Assembly (NCBI RefSeq): GCF_003335085.1
Contig: NZ_QPEJ01000016.1
Coordinates: 427,924-491,923, forward strand
Direction of reading: 5' to 3'
From: Polaribacter sp. WD7
GTDB taxonomy: Bacteria > Bacteroidota > Bacteroidia > Flavobacteriales > Flavobacteriaceae
DNA: 64,000 nt
The translations under genes and the position numbers were made by a program. The number at the start of each line of letters is the position of its first letter. Within the stretch, counting starts at the first letter, position 1. The notes below the pieces were generated by a model that made no database searches, was not told the DNA's origin, and worked only from the letters and a program-made list of their open reading frames with translations. Below, one piece after another: positions 53,996 to 64,000 of the stretch.

Positions 53996-55300
53996 ATGAG
54001 TTTATTTTTAACATTATTTCAAGACGCTCCTGCTTCTGAAGCTGCAAAAGTTTTAGAACAAGTAAACGGAGATATGGGAATGCTTTGGATGCTTATTGCA
54101 GGTATCTTAGTTTTCTTAATGCAAGCAGGTTTTACACTAGTAGAATCTGGTATGACAAGATCTAAAAACGCAGTTAACATTGCGATGAAAAACCTACTAG
54201 ACATCTGTGTAGGCTCTATAACTTTTTGGTTAGTTGGTTACTCTTTAATGTATGGAGATACTTCTAACGGTTGGTTCTTCTGGAGTGGTTTATTCCAAGG
54301 TGAAGGAGCAGATTTATTTTTCCAAACAATGTTTGCTGCAACTACAGCAACTATTGTATCTGGAGCAATAGCTGGTAGAACAAAATATACTACTTACATT
54401 ATTTTCTCTTTAGTAATGACGGCTGTTATTTACCCAATATCAGGTGGATGGGAATGGAATGGTGGATGGTTAAATGATACAGATGGTATTATGCCAGCTG
54501 AATTTATTGACTTTGCAGGTTCATCAATTGTACACTCTGTTGGTGGTTGGGCTGCATTAGTAGCTGCTTATATGGTAGGTCCTAGAATTGGAAAATATGT
54601 AGACGGTAAAGTATTACCTATACCAGGGCACAACCAAATTTTAGCAACTTTAGGGGTATTTATCCTTTGGTTTGGTTGGTTTGGTTTTAATGGTGGATCT
54701 CAATTAGCTTGGGGTGGTGCTGATGCTATAGGAGCTTCTAACGTAGTACTTATTACAAACTTGGCTGCTGCAGCTGGTGGTTTAGGTGCATTGATTACCA
54801 CTTGGATTTGGTATGGTAAGCCTAATTTAGGTCAAACATTAAATGGTGCTTTGGCTGGTTTAGTAAGTATTACTGCTGGTTGTGGTAACATGACTGCTGG
54901 TGGTGCTGTATTAGCTGGTTTAATTGGTGGTATCTTAGTTGTATTTTCTATAGAATTTGTAGAGAAGAAATTAAAGATTGATGATGCAATTGGTGCTTTT
55001 TCTGTTCACGGTATAGCAGGTGTTTGGGGTACTTTAGTTATTGGTCTTTGGGGTGTAGATGGTGACGCTGGTATTGGTTTATTCAATGGTGGTGGTGCTG
55101 CTCAATTAGGTGCTCAAGCTATAGGTGTTGTTGCATATGCTGTTTGGGCTGTTTTATTATCATTCATTGTATTAGCAATCTTAAAAGCTACAATGGGATT
55201 ACGTGTAACTAAAGAAGTTGAAATTGAAGGATTAGATATTTCTGAACACGGTTCTATTGCTTACCCAGGAAAAAGAGTAAGAGATATGGAAGATAAATAA
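53996..55300 (+). CDS. amt: ammonium transporter (first copy)
   Basis: A 434-residue Amt/MEP/Rh-family channel with about 11 TM helices. The N-terminal segment AGILVFLMQAGFTLVESGMTRSKN is the family signature. The pore histidines are in SSIVHSVGGWAALVAAY and FSVHGIAGVWGTLVIG, and the selectivity-site aromatics in FGFNGGSQ are preserved. A ~20-residue acidic N-terminal extension (DAPASEAAKVLEQVNGD) precedes the first helix. The cytoplasmic tail ends SIAYPGKRVRDMEDK. It is followed by a terminator and then a PII gene whose product would block this channel when nitrogen is plentiful. Confidence 0.96.
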   Translation: MSLFLTLFQDAPASEAAKVLEQVNGDMGMLWMLIAGILVFLMQAGFTLVESGMTRSKNAVNIAMKNLLDICVGSITFWLVGYSLMYGDTSNGWFFWSGLFQGEGADLFFQTMFAATTATIVSGAIAGRTKYTTYIIFSLVMTAVIYPISGGWEWNGGWLNDTDGIMPAEFIDFAGSSIVHSVGGWAALVAAYMVGPRIGKYVDGKVLPIPGHNQILATLGVFILWFGWFGFNGGSQLAWGGADAIGASNVVLITNLAAAAGGLGALITTWIWYGKPNLGQTLNGALAGLVSITAGCGNMTAGGAVLAGLIGGILVVFSIEFVEKKLKIDDAIGAFSVHGIAGVWGTLVIGLWGVDGDAGIGLFNGGGAAQLGAQAIGVVAYAVWAVLLSFIVLAILKATMGLRVTKEVEIEGLDISEHGSIAYPGKRVRDMEDK

Positions 55301-55331
55301 AGATTACAAATACTATTTTTTAGTATTCATA

Positions 55332-55368
55332 AAAAACACACAACTTTCTCTGAAGGTTGTGTGTTTTT
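55332..55368 (+). terminator. intrinsic terminator after the first amt
   Basis: ACACACAAC pairs with GTTGTGTGT in a long stem with A and T tracts at the foot (left arm from 55332, right arm to 55368). It lies between amt and the PII gene, so partial read-through or a separate promoter must serve PII. Confidence 0.85.
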
Positions 55369-55446
55369 AGTTTCAATAATATTTTTAGTAATTTCGCAAA
55401 CTTTAAACAAAAAGTATAAACTATCATTAACTAATTTAATTTAATC

Positions 55447-55785
55447 ATGAAAAAAATTGAAGCAATTATTAGGAAATCCAAATTTAGAGCAGTTAAAGAA
55501 GCGCTACATGAAGTTGGTGTAAACTTCTTTTCTTATTGGGATGTTACTGGTTTGGGTAACGAAAAAGAAGGTCACGTATACAGAGGGGTTAGCTACAGTA
55601 CAAGTGATATTCAAAGAAGACATTTAGCAATTGTTGTAAATGACGATTTCGAAGAGATTACTGTTAAAACAATTATCAATGCTGCTTCTACAGGAGAAGT
55701 TGGAGATGGTAAAATATTTGTGAGCGATATTAAAGATGCCTACAGAATTAGAACAGGAGAAAAAGGAGGAGAAACATTAAATTAA
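55447..55785 (+). CDS. glnK: PII-family nitrogen regulator
   Basis: A 112-residue signalling protein that binds ATP/ADP and 2-oxoglutarate and controls partner proteins, chiefly Amt channels. KKIEAIIRKSKFRAVKEAL is the usual first strand-helix. The T-loop reads HVYRGVSYSTSDIQRRHLAI: both tyrosines of the YRGxxY pattern are kept, but the following PK-KIE part differs from proteobacterial PII, as in other Bacteroidota. GEVGDGKIFVSDIKDAYRIRTGEKG is the C-terminal nucleotide-binding region. It sits between two amt genes. Confidence 0.95.
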   Translation: MKKIEAIIRKSKFRAVKEALHEVGVNFFSYWDVTGLGNEKEGHVYRGVSYSTSDIQRRHLAIVVNDDFEEITVKTIINAASTGEVGDGKIFVSDIKDAYRIRTGEKGGETLN

Positions 55786-55804
55786 TAAAACTAGAACAAT
55801 CAAC

Positions 55805-57046
55805 ATGGAACTTTTAACAACAAATAACGTATGGATGATGATCTGTACAGCGCTGGTTTTCTTTATGCATTTAGGCTTTGCATTTTTAGAAATCGGTTTA
55901 ACAAGACAAAAAAATACAATAAACATCTTATTCAAAAATATATTCATCATTACTGTTGGATTACTTTTATACTGTTTAGTTGGTTTTAACTTAATGTATC
56001 CCGGTTTTGCAGAAGGATCTTCTGGTATATTTGGTTTTGCAGGATTTGGTTTATCATCTCCTTTAACTGCTGAAGGAGCTTTAGATTTAACATATAATGA
56101 AGGTTATACCTATTGGACAGATTTCTTATTTCAAGGAATGTTTGCTGCAACAGCTGCTACTATTGTATCTGGTGCTGTAGCAGAGAGAATGAAAATTGGA
56201 CCTTTTATGATTTTTACATTAATTTATGTAGGTCTTGTGTATCCTATAGCTGGATCTTGGAAATGGGGAGGCGGATTCTTAGATCAATTAGAAACTCCTT
56301 TTTATGATTTTGCTGGTTCTACTTTAGTACATTCTGTAGGTGGTTGGGCTGCTTTAGTAGCTGTTTGCTTATTAGGTTCTAGAATTGGGAAGTTCAAAAA
56401 TGGAAAAATACAAGCAATTCCAGGTCATAATATTCCTTTAGCTACTGCTGGTGTTTTAATTTTATGGTTAGGATGGTTCGGATTTAATGGAGGTTCTGTA
56501 TTATCTGCTGACCCTACATTAACATCTTTAACACTAGTAACTACATGTTTAGCAGCTGCAGCTGGTGGTGTAATTGCTTTTATGGTATCCACTATCATGT
56601 TTAAGAACTTAGATTTAACTATGTTTTTAAATGGAATTTTAGGAGGATTAGTTGGTATTACAGCTGGGGCAGATCAAATGTCTCCAACAGACGCTATTAT
56701 TATTGGCGCAGTTGCAGGAGCTATTATTGTTTTTGCGGTAAGTTTAATAGATAAATTAAAACTAGATGATCCCGTAGGTGCTATAGCTGTTCATTTAGTT
56801 TGTGGTATTTGGGGTACATTAGCTGTAGGTCTTTTTGGAAACCTTGCTGGGTTAGATCAGTTTATAAGTCAATTAATAGGTGTAGGTTCTTATGCTCTTT
56901 TTTGCTTAACAACATCTTTTATCATAATATACACTCTAAAGAAAACTATAGGTATTAGAGTTACAGAAAGAGAAGAACTAGAAGGACTAGATACCCATGA
57001 ACATGGTATGGATGCTTATCCAGATTTTCGTCTAAACGAAAACTAA
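55805..57046 (+). CDS. amt: ammonium transporter (second copy)
   Basis: A 413-residue Amt-family channel, clearly diverged from the first copy. It has the same pore residues: the twin histidines in STLVHSVGGWAALVAVC and GAIAVHLVCGIWGTLAVG, and FGFNGGSVL. It lacks the acidic N-terminal extension of the first copy, starting MELLTTNNVWMMICTALVFFMHLGFAFLEIGL, with His in the first helix where the first copy has Gln (FFMHLGF against FLMQAGF). It begins 19 bp after the PII gene and is followed by a terminator. Two channels may differ in affinity or PII control. Confidence 0.95.
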   Translation: MELLTTNNVWMMICTALVFFMHLGFAFLEIGLTRQKNTINILFKNIFIITVGLLLYCLVGFNLMYPGFAEGSSGIFGFAGFGLSSPLTAEGALDLTYNEGYTYWTDFLFQGMFAATAATIVSGAVAERMKIGPFMIFTLIYVGLVYPIAGSWKWGGGFLDQLETPFYDFAGSTLVHSVGGWAALVAVCLLGSRIGKFKNGKIQAIPGHNIPLATAGVLILWLGWFGFNGGSVLSADPTLTSLTLVTTCLAAAAGGVIAFMVSTIMFKNLDLTMFLNGILGGLVGITAGADQMSPTDAIIIGAVAGAIIVFAVSLIDKLKLDDPVGAIAVHLVCGIWGTLAVGLFGNLAGLDQFISQLIGVGSYALFCLTTSFIIIYTLKKTIGIRVTEREELEGLDTHEHGMDAYPDFRLNEN

Positions 57047-57067
57047 ATACTATTTTTTTAGTTACCA

Positions 57068-57104
57068 AACACCTTAAAAACATTTTTTTAAGGTGTTTTT
57101 TTTT
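57068..57104 (+). terminator. intrinsic terminator after the second amt
   Basis: AACACCTTAAAAA pairs with TTTTTAAGGTGTT and is followed by a T run. It separates the transporter operon from gltB. Confidence 0.85.
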
Positions 57105-57233
57105 GTTTTTATGAATATCACAATAAAAAAGATTTATATTAAAATAAATAAATTTTTTTTAGAGTATTTTTATTTTCATCATAAAAATCTTATTAAAAAG
57201 TAGATATCATTAAGCCTTTTTCAATAAAATACA

Positions 57234-57241
57234 TAAATTTG
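57234..57241 (+). promoter_or_regulatory. putative gltB -7 promoter box
   Basis: TAAATTTG matches the -7 consensus. It overlaps the GTG at 57241, so transcription would start after that codon and use the ATG at 57262. No clear TTG is found at -33. Confidence 0.4.
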
Positions 57242-57261
57242 TGAACTTAATTGAACAGAAC

Positions 57262-60200
57262 ATGAAGAAACAAGGATTGTATTTACCAGAATTTGAACAT
57301 GAAAATTGTGGAGCTGGTTTTATATGTAATTTGAATGGAGAAAAGACAAATCAAATTATACACGATGCCCTAGAAATACTAGTAAAATTAGAGCATAGAG
57401 GGGGTGTTAGTGCAGACGGAAAAACAGGTGATGGTGCTGGTCTATTAATAGACATCCCTCATGAATATTTTACCCGTGTCTGTGATTTTCAACTTCCTAA
57501 TCAGAGAGATTATGCTGTTGGAATGGTATTTCTTCCAAAAGTAGAAAATCAATACAATTTCTGTAAAACTACTTTCGAAAACCAAGTAAAAGATCAAGGC
57601 TTATCAGTTTTAGGTTGGAGAGAAGTACCTGTTGATTCTTCTCAATTAGGTGAGATAGCTTTAGCTTCAGAACCAAATATAGAACAACTTTTTATTGGTA
57701 AAACTGAAGACATAGATGAAGCTACTTTTAAAGCTAAGTTATATGCTGCTCGTAAAATAACAGAACATGAAATTAGAAATTCTAAAATTTCTGAAGCTAA
57801 TTATTTTTACGTACCAAGTTTATCTATAACAACTATTATCTATAAAGGTATTATAATGCCAGAAGATATTGGACCTTATTATTTAGACCTTCAAGAAATA
57901 GATTTAGTAACGCGTTTAGCCTTAGTACATCAACGTTTTTCCACCAACACAATGCCTACTTGGGAACTTGCTCAACCATTCAGACACATGTGTCAAAATG
58001 GAGAAATCAATACCTTAAGAGGTAATGTAAGCAGAATGCGTGTACGCGAAGAAATCATGAAAAGTGATGTTTTCGGACCACAAATTGATAAACTTTTTCC
58101 TATAATATTACCAGGAAAATCAGATTCTGCTTCTATGGATATGGTAGTAGAATTACTAACCCATACAGATAGATCATTACCTGAGATTATGATGATGATG
58201 ATTCCGGAAGCTTGGGAAAAACATAAAACCATGTCTCCAGAAAAAAAGGCATTCTATGAGTATAATGCTTGTATTATGGAGCCTTGGGATGGTCCTGCTT
58301 CCGTACCTTTTACTGATGGAGATTATATAGGAGCTTTACTTGATAGAAACGGATTAAGACCTTCTAGATATACACTAACCAAAAGTGGTAAACTAATCAT
58401 GTCATCAGAAGTAGGAGTGGTAGACGTAGCTCCTTCTGATGTTGAAAAACATGGTAGATTAGAACCAGGAAGAATGTTCTTGGTAGATATGAATGAAGGA
58501 AGAATTATTGATGATGAAGAAATCAAAAATAAAATTGTTTCTGAAAGACCATATCAAAAATGGTTAGATAAAACACGTTTACATTTAAAAGATGTTGCTT
58601 ATACCAATGAAACGTGTCCTATTGAAACCATTGATATTAAAACGCGTCAACGTTTATTTAATTACACTTTTGAAGATATTCAAGAAGTAATTACGCCAAT
58701 GGCTCAAAATAAAAAAGAGGCATTAGGATCTATGGGTATAGATACTCCTTTAGCTGTTTTATCTGACAGACCACAATTAATATCTAACTATTTTAAACAG
58801 TTATTTGCACAGGTTACCAATCCACCTTTAGATGGAATCCGTGAAAATATTGTAACCGATATTAGTCTTAATTTAGGAAAAGACAGAAATATATTCAGCA
58901 TTACAGACAGACAGTGTAGAAAATTAAGAATTCAAAACCCTGTCATTTCTAATGCAGATTTAGAAAAAATTAGAACCATAGATATTGAAAGTTTTAAAGC
59001 AGAAACCATTCAAATTCTATATCCAAAATCAGAAGGGTTAAATGGTCTAGAAGATGCCTTAGATGATATTATCTTACAAGTAGAAAAAGCTATAGAAAGA
59101 AAAACAAATATTATAATTCTTTCTGACAGAGGTGTAAATCAAGAGAATGCACCAATTCCTGCTTTGTTAGCATGTTCTTATGTTAATCATCAATTAAACA
59201 GATTACGTAAACGTTCATATTTCGATATCATTATAGAATCTGCAGAACCTAGAGAGCCACATCATTTCGCTACTTTATTTGGGTATGGAGCAAGTGCGAT
59301 AAACCCTTATATGGTAAATGAAATTATCAGAATGCAGGTAAAAGAAGGCTTTATCACTGATCTTGATGAACAAGAAGCTGTAGATAATTTTAATTACGCA
59401 ATTGGTAAGGGTATTTTAAAGGTAATGAACAAAATAGGAATCTCTACATTACACTCTTACAGAGGTTCTCAAATTTTTGAAATTGTTGGTTTTAACTCAC
59501 AATTTGTAGAAAAATATTTCCCATATACTGCTTCTAGAATAGAAGGTATTGGGTTGTACGAAATAGAAAAAGAAATTAGTAGACGCTACAAACAAGCGTA
59601 TCCTAACAATCAAATAGATAAAAAATTAGGTTTAAATATTGGTGGAGATTACCGATGGAGACGTAATGGAGAACGCCATTTATTTAATCCTACAACCGTT
59701 GCTAAACTGCAGCAAGCTGTACGTTTGAGTGACCAAAAAAGTTATGATATTTACTCAAAAGCAATAAACGAGCAAGCAGAAAATTTAATGACTATTCGTG
59801 GTTTATTTGAGTTTGATAACTTAGACCCTATTCCACTTGAAGAAGTAGAACCATGGACAGATATTGTTAAACGTTTCAAAACAGGTGCAATGTCATATGG
59901 ATCCATTTCTCGTGAAGCTCATGAAAACTTAGCAATTGCAATGAATAGAATTGGAGGGAAATCCAATTCTGGTGAAGGTGGTGAAGATAGAAAACGTTTC
60001 CAAAAAGATATTAACGGAGATAGTAGAAATTCTGCCATTAAACAAGTTGCATCTGGTAGATTTGGAGTAACCTCTCATTATTTAACCAATGCTAAAGAAA
60101 TTCAAATTAAAATGGCTCAGGGAGCCAAACCTGGAGAAGGTGGTCAATTACCTGCACACAAAGTTTTACCTTGGATTGCAGATGCAAGAAATTCAACTCC

Positions 60201-61773
60201 TTTTGTGGGATTAATTTCTCCTCCTCCTCATCATGATATTTATTCTATTGAAGATTTAGCGCAATTAATCTTTGACTTAAAGAATGCAAATCGTGAAGCC
60301 AGAATTAATGTAAAATTAGTATCAGAAGTAGGTGTAGGTACTATTGCCGCTGGTGTTGCAAAAGCTAAAGCTGATGTTGTGCTGATTTCTGGATACGATG
60401 GTGGTACAGGAGCTTCTCCTTTAACCTCATTAAAACATGCTGGCTTACCTTGGGAACTTGGTTTGTCTGAAGCACAACAAACTCTTGTTTTAAATGATTT
60501 ACGAAGCAGAATTGTTGTGGAATGTGACGGACAATTAAAAACAGGTCGTGATGTTGCTATTGCAGCATTATTAGGTGCAGAAGAATTTGGTTTTGCAACT
60601 GCTCCTTTAGTAGCTTCTGGTTGTATTATGATGCGTAAATGTCACCTTAACACCTGTCCTGTTGGTATCGCAACACAAGATAAAGAATTACGTAAAAACT
60701 TTAAAGGTACACCTGAACACGTAATCAACTTCTTCTACTACGTTGCAGAAGAATTGAGAAAAATAATGGCACAATTAGGTTTCAGAACACTATCTGAAAT
60801 GGTTGGACAAACGCATAAAATTAATGCTAACAAAGCCATTACTCATTATAAAGCTAAAGGTCTAGATTTGTCAAGTATTTTACATAGACCTTCTTCTTAT
60901 AGAGAAAGCGTAGTGAAAAACACAGAACAACAAGATCATAATTTAGATAACGTTTTAGATTTTACAATTTTAAAAGACTCACATAGAGCTTTATATCGTA
61001 AAGAAAAGATGAACTTGTCGTATCCTATTATAAATATTAATAGAACTGTTGGCGCAATTGTAAGTAATGAAATTTCTAAAATTTACGGTCATTTAGGCTT
61101 ACCTGAAGACACTTTAAATATTAACTTCACAGGTTCTGCTGGTCAAAGTTTTGGTGCTTTTGGTGCCTTTGGATTGACATTTACTTTAGAGGGTAACACA
61201 AATGATTATTTAGGTAAAGGATTATCTGGAGCAAAATTAATTATAAAGAAACCAGCTGAAGCTGACTTTATTGCAGATGAAAACATTATTGTTGGAAACG
61301 TGTGTTTATTCGGTGCAGTAAATGGTCAAGCCTACATTAATGGTATCGCAGGAGAACGTTTTGCAGTTCGTAACTCTGGAGCAACTGCTGTAATAGAAGG
61401 TGTTGGAGATCACTGTTGTGAATATATGACAGGTGGAAAAGTAATTGTACTTGGTAAAACAGGTAGAAATTTTGCTGCAGGTATGAGTGGTGGTATTGCT
61501 TATGTATACGATCCTGAGAACAAATTTATTAATGGGCTTTGCAATACCGAAACAATAGAGTTTGAAAAAGTGGTGGGTGAAGATGCTGCAGATTTAAAAG
61601 CAACTATAGAAAAACATGTTCTGTATACAAACAGTAAAAAAGGTGCTACTTTATTAGAAGATTGGGAAACTAATATAAACAACTTTGTAAAAGTTATGCC
61701 TACAGAATACAAACGTGCATTAAAACGTTTAGAAACGGAAGAACCAATGGTAGAAGAATTAACAACAGCATAG
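57262..61773 (+). CDS. gltB: glutamate synthase large subunit
   Basis: Makes two glutamates from glutamine and 2-oxoglutarate with GltD. The 1503-residue protein has the full domain order: N-terminal amidotransferase with nucleophile Cys16 (HENCGAGF) after a short propeptide that is normally removed, a central domain, the FMN/2-oxoglutarate synthase domain ([26 protein letters not shown]), the Fe-S cysteines in [16 protein letters not shown], and a C-terminal beta-helix of Gly-rich turns. A GTG at 57241 could add seven residues, but a -7 promoter box covers it, so the ATG at 57262 is preferred. gltD follows after 4 bp. Confidence 0.96.
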   Translation: MKKQGLYLPEFEHENCGAGFICNLNGEKTNQIIHDALEILVKLEHRGGVSADGKTGDGAGLLIDIPHEYFTRVCDFQLPNQRDYAVGMVFLPKVENQYNFCKTTFENQVKDQGLSVLGWREVPVDSSQLGEIALASEPNIEQLFIGKTEDIDEATFKAKLYAARKITEHEIRNSKISEANYFYVPSLSITTIIYKGIIMPEDIGPYYLDLQEIDLVTRLALVHQRFSTNTMPTWELAQPFRHMCQNGEINTLRGNVSRMRVREEIMKSDVFGPQIDKLFPIILPGKSDSASMDMVVELLTHTDRSLPEIMMMMIPEAWEKHKTMSPEKKAFYEYNACIMEPWDGPASVPFTDGDYIGALLDRNGLRPSRYTLTKSGKLIMSSEVGVVDVAPSDVEKHGRLEPGRMFLVDMNEGRIIDDEEIKNKIVSERPYQKWLDKTRLHLKDVAYTNETCPIETIDIKTRQRLFNYTFEDIQEVITPMAQNKKEALGSMGIDTPLAVLSDRPQLISNYFKQLFAQVTNPPLDGIRENIVTDISLNLGKDRNIFSITDRQCRKLRIQNPVISNADLEKIRTIDIESFKAETIQILYPKSEGLNGLEDALDDIILQVEKAIERKTNIIILSDRGVNQENAPIPALLACSYVNHQLNRLRKRSYFDIIIESAEPREPHHFATLFGYGASAINPYMVNEIIRMQVKEGFITDLDEQEAVDNFNYAIGKGILKVMNKIGISTLHSYRGSQIFEIVGFNSQFVEKYFPYTASRIEGIGLYEIEKEISRRYKQAYPNNQIDKKLGLNIGGDYRWRRNGERHLFNPTTVAKLQQAVRLSDQKSYDIYSKAINEQAENLMTIRGLFEFDNLDPIPLEEVEPWTDIVKRFKTGAMSYGSISREAHENLAIAMNRIGGKSNSGEGGEDRKRFQKDINGDSRNSAIKQVASGRFGVTSHYLTNAKEIQIKMAQGAKPGEGGQLPAHKVLPWIADARNSTPFVGLISPPPHHDIYSIEDLAQLIFDLKNANREARINVKLVSEVGVGTIAAGVAKAKADVVLISGYDGGTGASPLTSLKHAGLPWELGLSEAQQTLVLNDLRSRIVVECDGQLKTGRDVAIAALLGAEEFGFATAPLVASGCIMMRKCHLNTCPVGIATQDKELRKNFKGTPEHVINFFYYVAEELRKIMAQLGFRTLSEMVGQTHKINANKAITHYKAKGLDLSSILHRPSSYRESVVKNTEQQDHNLDNVLDFTILKDSHRALYRKEKMNLSYPIININRTVGAIVSNEISKIYGHLGLPEDTLNINFTGSAGQSFGAFGAFGLTFTLEGNTNDYLGKGLSGAKLIIKKPAEADFIADENIIVGNVCLFGAVNGQAYINGIAGERFAVRNSGATAVIEGVGDHCCEYMTGGKVIVLGKTGRNFAAGMSGGIAYVYDPENKFINGLCNTETIEFEKVVGEDAADLKATIEKHVLYTNSKKGATLLEDWETNINNFVKVMPTEYKRALKRLETEEPMVEELTTA

Positions 61774-61777
61774 TGTC

Positions 61778-63241
61778 ATGGGAAAAATAACAGGATTTAA
61801 AGAGTTTGAAAGACAAGATGAAAAATATGTATCTGTAAAAGATCGTGTAAAGAATTATAAAGAATTTACAGTTCCTCTTTCAGAAAAAGAAATAAAAAAA
61901 CAAGGATCTCGTTGTATGGATTGTGGTATTCCATTTTGTCACAGTGGATGTCCGTTAGGAAATCTAATACCAGATTTCAACCATATGGTTCACCAAGGTG
62001 AATGGCAAAAAGCATCGTGGATTCTTCATTCTACAAATAACTTTCCAGAATTTACAGGAAGATTATGTCCTGCACCTTGTGAAAAATCATGTGTATTGGG
62101 TATTATTGAGGACCCTGTATCTATTGAGAATATCGAAAAAAACATTGTTGAACGTGCTTTTAAAGAAGGTTGGATAAAACCCCAACCCCCTAAAACAAGA
62201 ACTAATAAAACCATCGCTGTAGTTGGTTCTGGTCCTGCAGGTTTAGCTGCCTCACAACAATTAAATAGAGCGGGTCATACAGTTACTGTTTTTGAAAGAG
62301 ATGATGAAGTTGGAGGTTTATTGCGTTATGGTATTCCTAATTTCAAAATGGAAAAAGAAATCATAGACAGAAGAATCGCTATTTTAAAGGCAGAAGGAAT
62401 TACGTTTGAAACTAACATAAACGTTGGTGTAAATTATAATGTAGAAGATTTAAAAGCTTTTGATGCAGTAGTTCTTTGTGGTGGTGCTACTGAAAGACGT
62501 AGTTTACCAACACCTGGTATTGATGCTGACGGTGTTGTACAAGCTATGGATTTTTTAACACAGCAAACTAAAACTTTATTCGGTAAAGAGGTTAAAAATC
62601 AAGTAATGGCTACAGATAAAAATGTAATCGTTATTGGTGGTGGTGATACTGGTTCAGACTGTATAGGTACTTCAAATAGACATGGCGCAAAATCTGTGGT
62701 AAACTTTGAAATAATGCCAAAACCACCAGGAGAACGTTCTCCTCAAACTCCTTGGCCTTATTGGCCACTACAACTAAAAACTTCATCTTCTCATCAAGAA
62801 GGTGTGAAACGTAATTGGTTAATAAACACCAAAGAGTTTGTAAAAGATGAAAATGGAAAATTAACTGCATTAAAAACAGTTAATGTTGAATGGAAAATGG
62901 TACCAGGACAAAGACCTGAATTAGTAGAAATTTCAGGTACAGAAAAGACTTGGCCCTGTGATTTAGCTCTATTAGCTCTCGGATTTACGGGGCCAGAAAA
63001 TACTTTAGCTGAAAAATTAGGTTTAGAACGAGATGCTCGTTCTAATTACAAGGCTGATTATGGAAAATATCAAACTAATATTCCTAATATCTTTACAGCA
63101 GGAGATATGCGCAGAGGACAATCTTTAATAGTTTGGGCTATTTCTGAAGGTAGAGAAGCTGCTAGACAAGTGGACTTATATTTGATGGGAAAATCAGAAT
63201 TACCTTCTAAAGATGTTACAGGCGACTTAATAGCCATGTAA
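61778..63241 (+). CDS. gltD: glutamate synthase small subunit
   Basis: NADPH-dependent subunit that feeds electrons to GltB. The 487-residue protein starts with the cysteine-rich Fe-S domain: CMDCGIPFCHSGCPLGN and LCPAPCEKSCVLG. The FAD site is AVVGSGPAGLAASQQL and the NADPH site VIGGGDTGSDCIGTSNRHG. The C-terminal segment IFTAGDMRRGQSLIVWAISEGREAA completes the FAD fold. It is translationally close to gltB (4-bp gap) and ends in a clear terminator. Glutamine synthetase, the other half of the cycle, is not in the window. Confidence 0.97.
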   Translation: MGKITGFKEFERQDEKYVSVKDRVKNYKEFTVPLSEKEIKKQGSRCMDCGIPFCHSGCPLGNLIPDFNHMVHQGEWQKASWILHSTNNFPEFTGRLCPAPCEKSCVLGIIEDPVSIENIEKNIVERAFKEGWIKPQPPKTRTNKTIAVVGSGPAGLAASQQLNRAGHTVTVFERDDEVGGLLRYGIPNFKMEKEIIDRRIAILKAEGITFETNINVGVNYNVEDLKAFDAVVLCGGATERRSLPTPGIDADGVVQAMDFLTQQTKTLFGKEVKNQVMATDKNVIVIGGGDTGSDCIGTSNRHGAKSVVNFEIMPKPPGERSPQTPWPYWPLQLKTSSSHQEGVKRNWLINTKEFVKDENGKLTALKTVNVEWKMVPGQRPELVEISGTEKTWPCDLALLALGFTGPENTLAEKLGLERDARSNYKADYGKYQTNIPNIFTAGDMRRGQSLIVWAISEGREAARQVDLYLMGKSELPSKDVTGDLIAM

Positions 63242-63260
63242 AAACTCAAATTAACACTTA

Positions 63261-63297
63261 AAAAAACTCATCAATAATATTGATGAGTTTTTTTTTA
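63261..63297 (+). terminator. intrinsic terminator after gltD
   Basis: AAAAAACTCATCAAT pairs with ATTGATGAGTTTTTT in a near-perfect stem ending in a run of nine or more T. Confidence 0.9.
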
Positions 63298-63906
63298 TTA
63301 TGAGACAAAAGCGTAAGAAATAAAAATCTAACTGTATTATAAATTATTAATTTTATACAGCTATTGCTAATTACAAAAAATATAATTTGTTTGTATAATG
63401 CCATAACTACCTATAAAACAATAATACAATAAAACACATCTTATCTAAACATAGGGGAATTCATCTTTTGAAAGTAATAATATATACTAACCTATTATAA
63501 AATAAAATCTCTTTACTTGATAATGAATTAAAGTAATGTAGGATAAAGTCTACTCAATTAACTATAAATATAAACACGGAAATTGAGGGCTATAATTGAT
63601 GAGTATTTTACTTCTTTTTTAATTTACTAGAGAATTAAAACATAAAGTTTCTTTGTCTTAGTATAAATACTAAATAAATTACCTAAATTAGAATTAAAAA
63701 GACAGCATTTATTTGAGTTTATGTGCTAAAGTAAGTGTATTAGTTCATAAAAATACTTTTTATGACTAATATCCTCTCAAACATTATTTTTGTTAAATAG
63801 ATTGAAATAATAAAGTTTACCATTCTAATTATAAAGTTCTAAAGCTAATTATAGTTTTTGAGAGTTTTTTAATTCTAATATTACAAGAAACTAAAAATTT
63901 AAGTAT
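63298..63906. other. gene-free AT-rich stretch
   Basis: About 610 bases between the gltD and rRNA-operon terminators. Stops are frequent in all frames, and I see no tRNA, no clear promoter and no copy of the GGGCG repeat. It appears to be non-coding spacer. Confidence 0.7.
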
Positions 63907-63940
63907 AAAAAAACCTCATATCTATAAGATATGAGGTTTT
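63907..63940 (-). terminator. terminator of the rRNA operon
   Basis: AAAACCTCATATC (63910-63922) pairs perfectly with GATATGAGGTTTT (63928-63940) around a 5-base loop. On the minus strand the stem is followed by seven T, ten bases past the 5S 3' end. Confidence 0.9.
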
Positions 63941-63949
63941 GTAAAGAAA

Positions 63950-64000
63950 GGCAGCGACCTACTCTCCCACATAAATGCAGTACCATCGGCGCTATTGGGC
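63950..64000 (-). rRNA. rrf: 5S ribosomal RNA, 3' part (partial)
   Basis: The minus strand at the window edge reads GCCCAATAGCGCCGATGGTA and ends GGGAGAGTAGGTCGCTGCC, the conserved 3' half of bacterial 5S rRNA. The gene continues beyond 64000, where 23S and 16S genes would be expected. Confidence 0.93.

Noticed and set aside
1..64000. Insertion sequences, prophage, toxin-antitoxin or defence systems
   Set aside because: No transposase, integrase, phage, restriction, CRISPR-associated or toxin-like product was found in any reading frame I examined.

Overview
The window is a chromosomal segment from a low-GC member of the Bacteroidota, almost certainly family Flavobacteriaceae and probably a marine relative of Polaribacter or Tenacibaculum (the genus is a guess). 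The evidence is the type IX secretion/gliding trio porU-porV-gldJ, Bacteroidota-type promoters of the form TTG-N19-21-TAnnTTTG in front of several genes, near absence of Shine-Dalgarno sequences, a Bacteroidota-type PII protein, and two copies of a GGGCG...GCGC intergenic repeat of a kind I associate with this phylum.

Layout. 1-14 kb is core genome: the 3' end of an unknown gene, a LysM/periplasmic-binding lipoprotein, guaA, a KAS III-like enzyme, a group III truncated globin overlapping cytidine deaminase, porV-porU, then divergently gldJ and murF, and a BadF-type sugar kinase. 14.3-42.9 kb is a Wzy-dependent surface polysaccharide locus. A PHP-type tyrosine phosphatase gene faces, across a shared terminator, about 27 genes read on the minus strand: precursor synthesis (UDP-HexNAc dehydrogenase and epimerase, WbpB-like oxidoreductase, two small nucleotidyltransferases, UDP-glucose dehydrogenase, GDP-fucose pathway), flippase, four hexapeptide acyltransferases, a pyruvyltransferase, seven glycosyltransferases, polymerase, initiating transferase with its epimerase/reductase, WbpM-like dehydratase, Wza and Wzc. 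A tRNA-Val(TAC) with its own promoter and terminator bounds the locus.

43-52.7 kb is again core genome: folC behind an exbB-exbD-tonB-like set, nhaD, a glutamate/leucine dehydrogenase gene broken by one amber codon, anmK, an acyl-CoA dehydrogenase and a TruA-like enzyme. 52.9-63.2 kb is a nitrogen-assimilation island: outer-membrane barrel, ammonium transporter, PII, second ammonium transporter, then gltB-gltD. The last 0.7 kb is gene-free, followed by the terminator and 3' end of an rRNA operon (5S, minus strand) that runs off the window.

How the parts work together. PorU and PorV carry T9SS cargo to the surface and GldJ supports gliding. The polysaccharide locus plausibly makes a fucose- and uronic-acid-containing, acetylated and pyruvylated glycan on an undecaprenyl-linked 6-deoxy-HexNAc primer; chain length would be set by Wzc, whose tail is a (Gly-Tyr)9 tract, opposed by the phosphatase. 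The nitrogen island would take ammonium from the outer membrane to glutamate. No CRISPR array, prophage or insertion sequence was seen. The most notable observations are the intergenic repeat pair, the amber-interrupted dehydrogenase, the Gly-Tyr microsatellite in wzc, and the incomplete sugar pathways in the polysaccharide locus.
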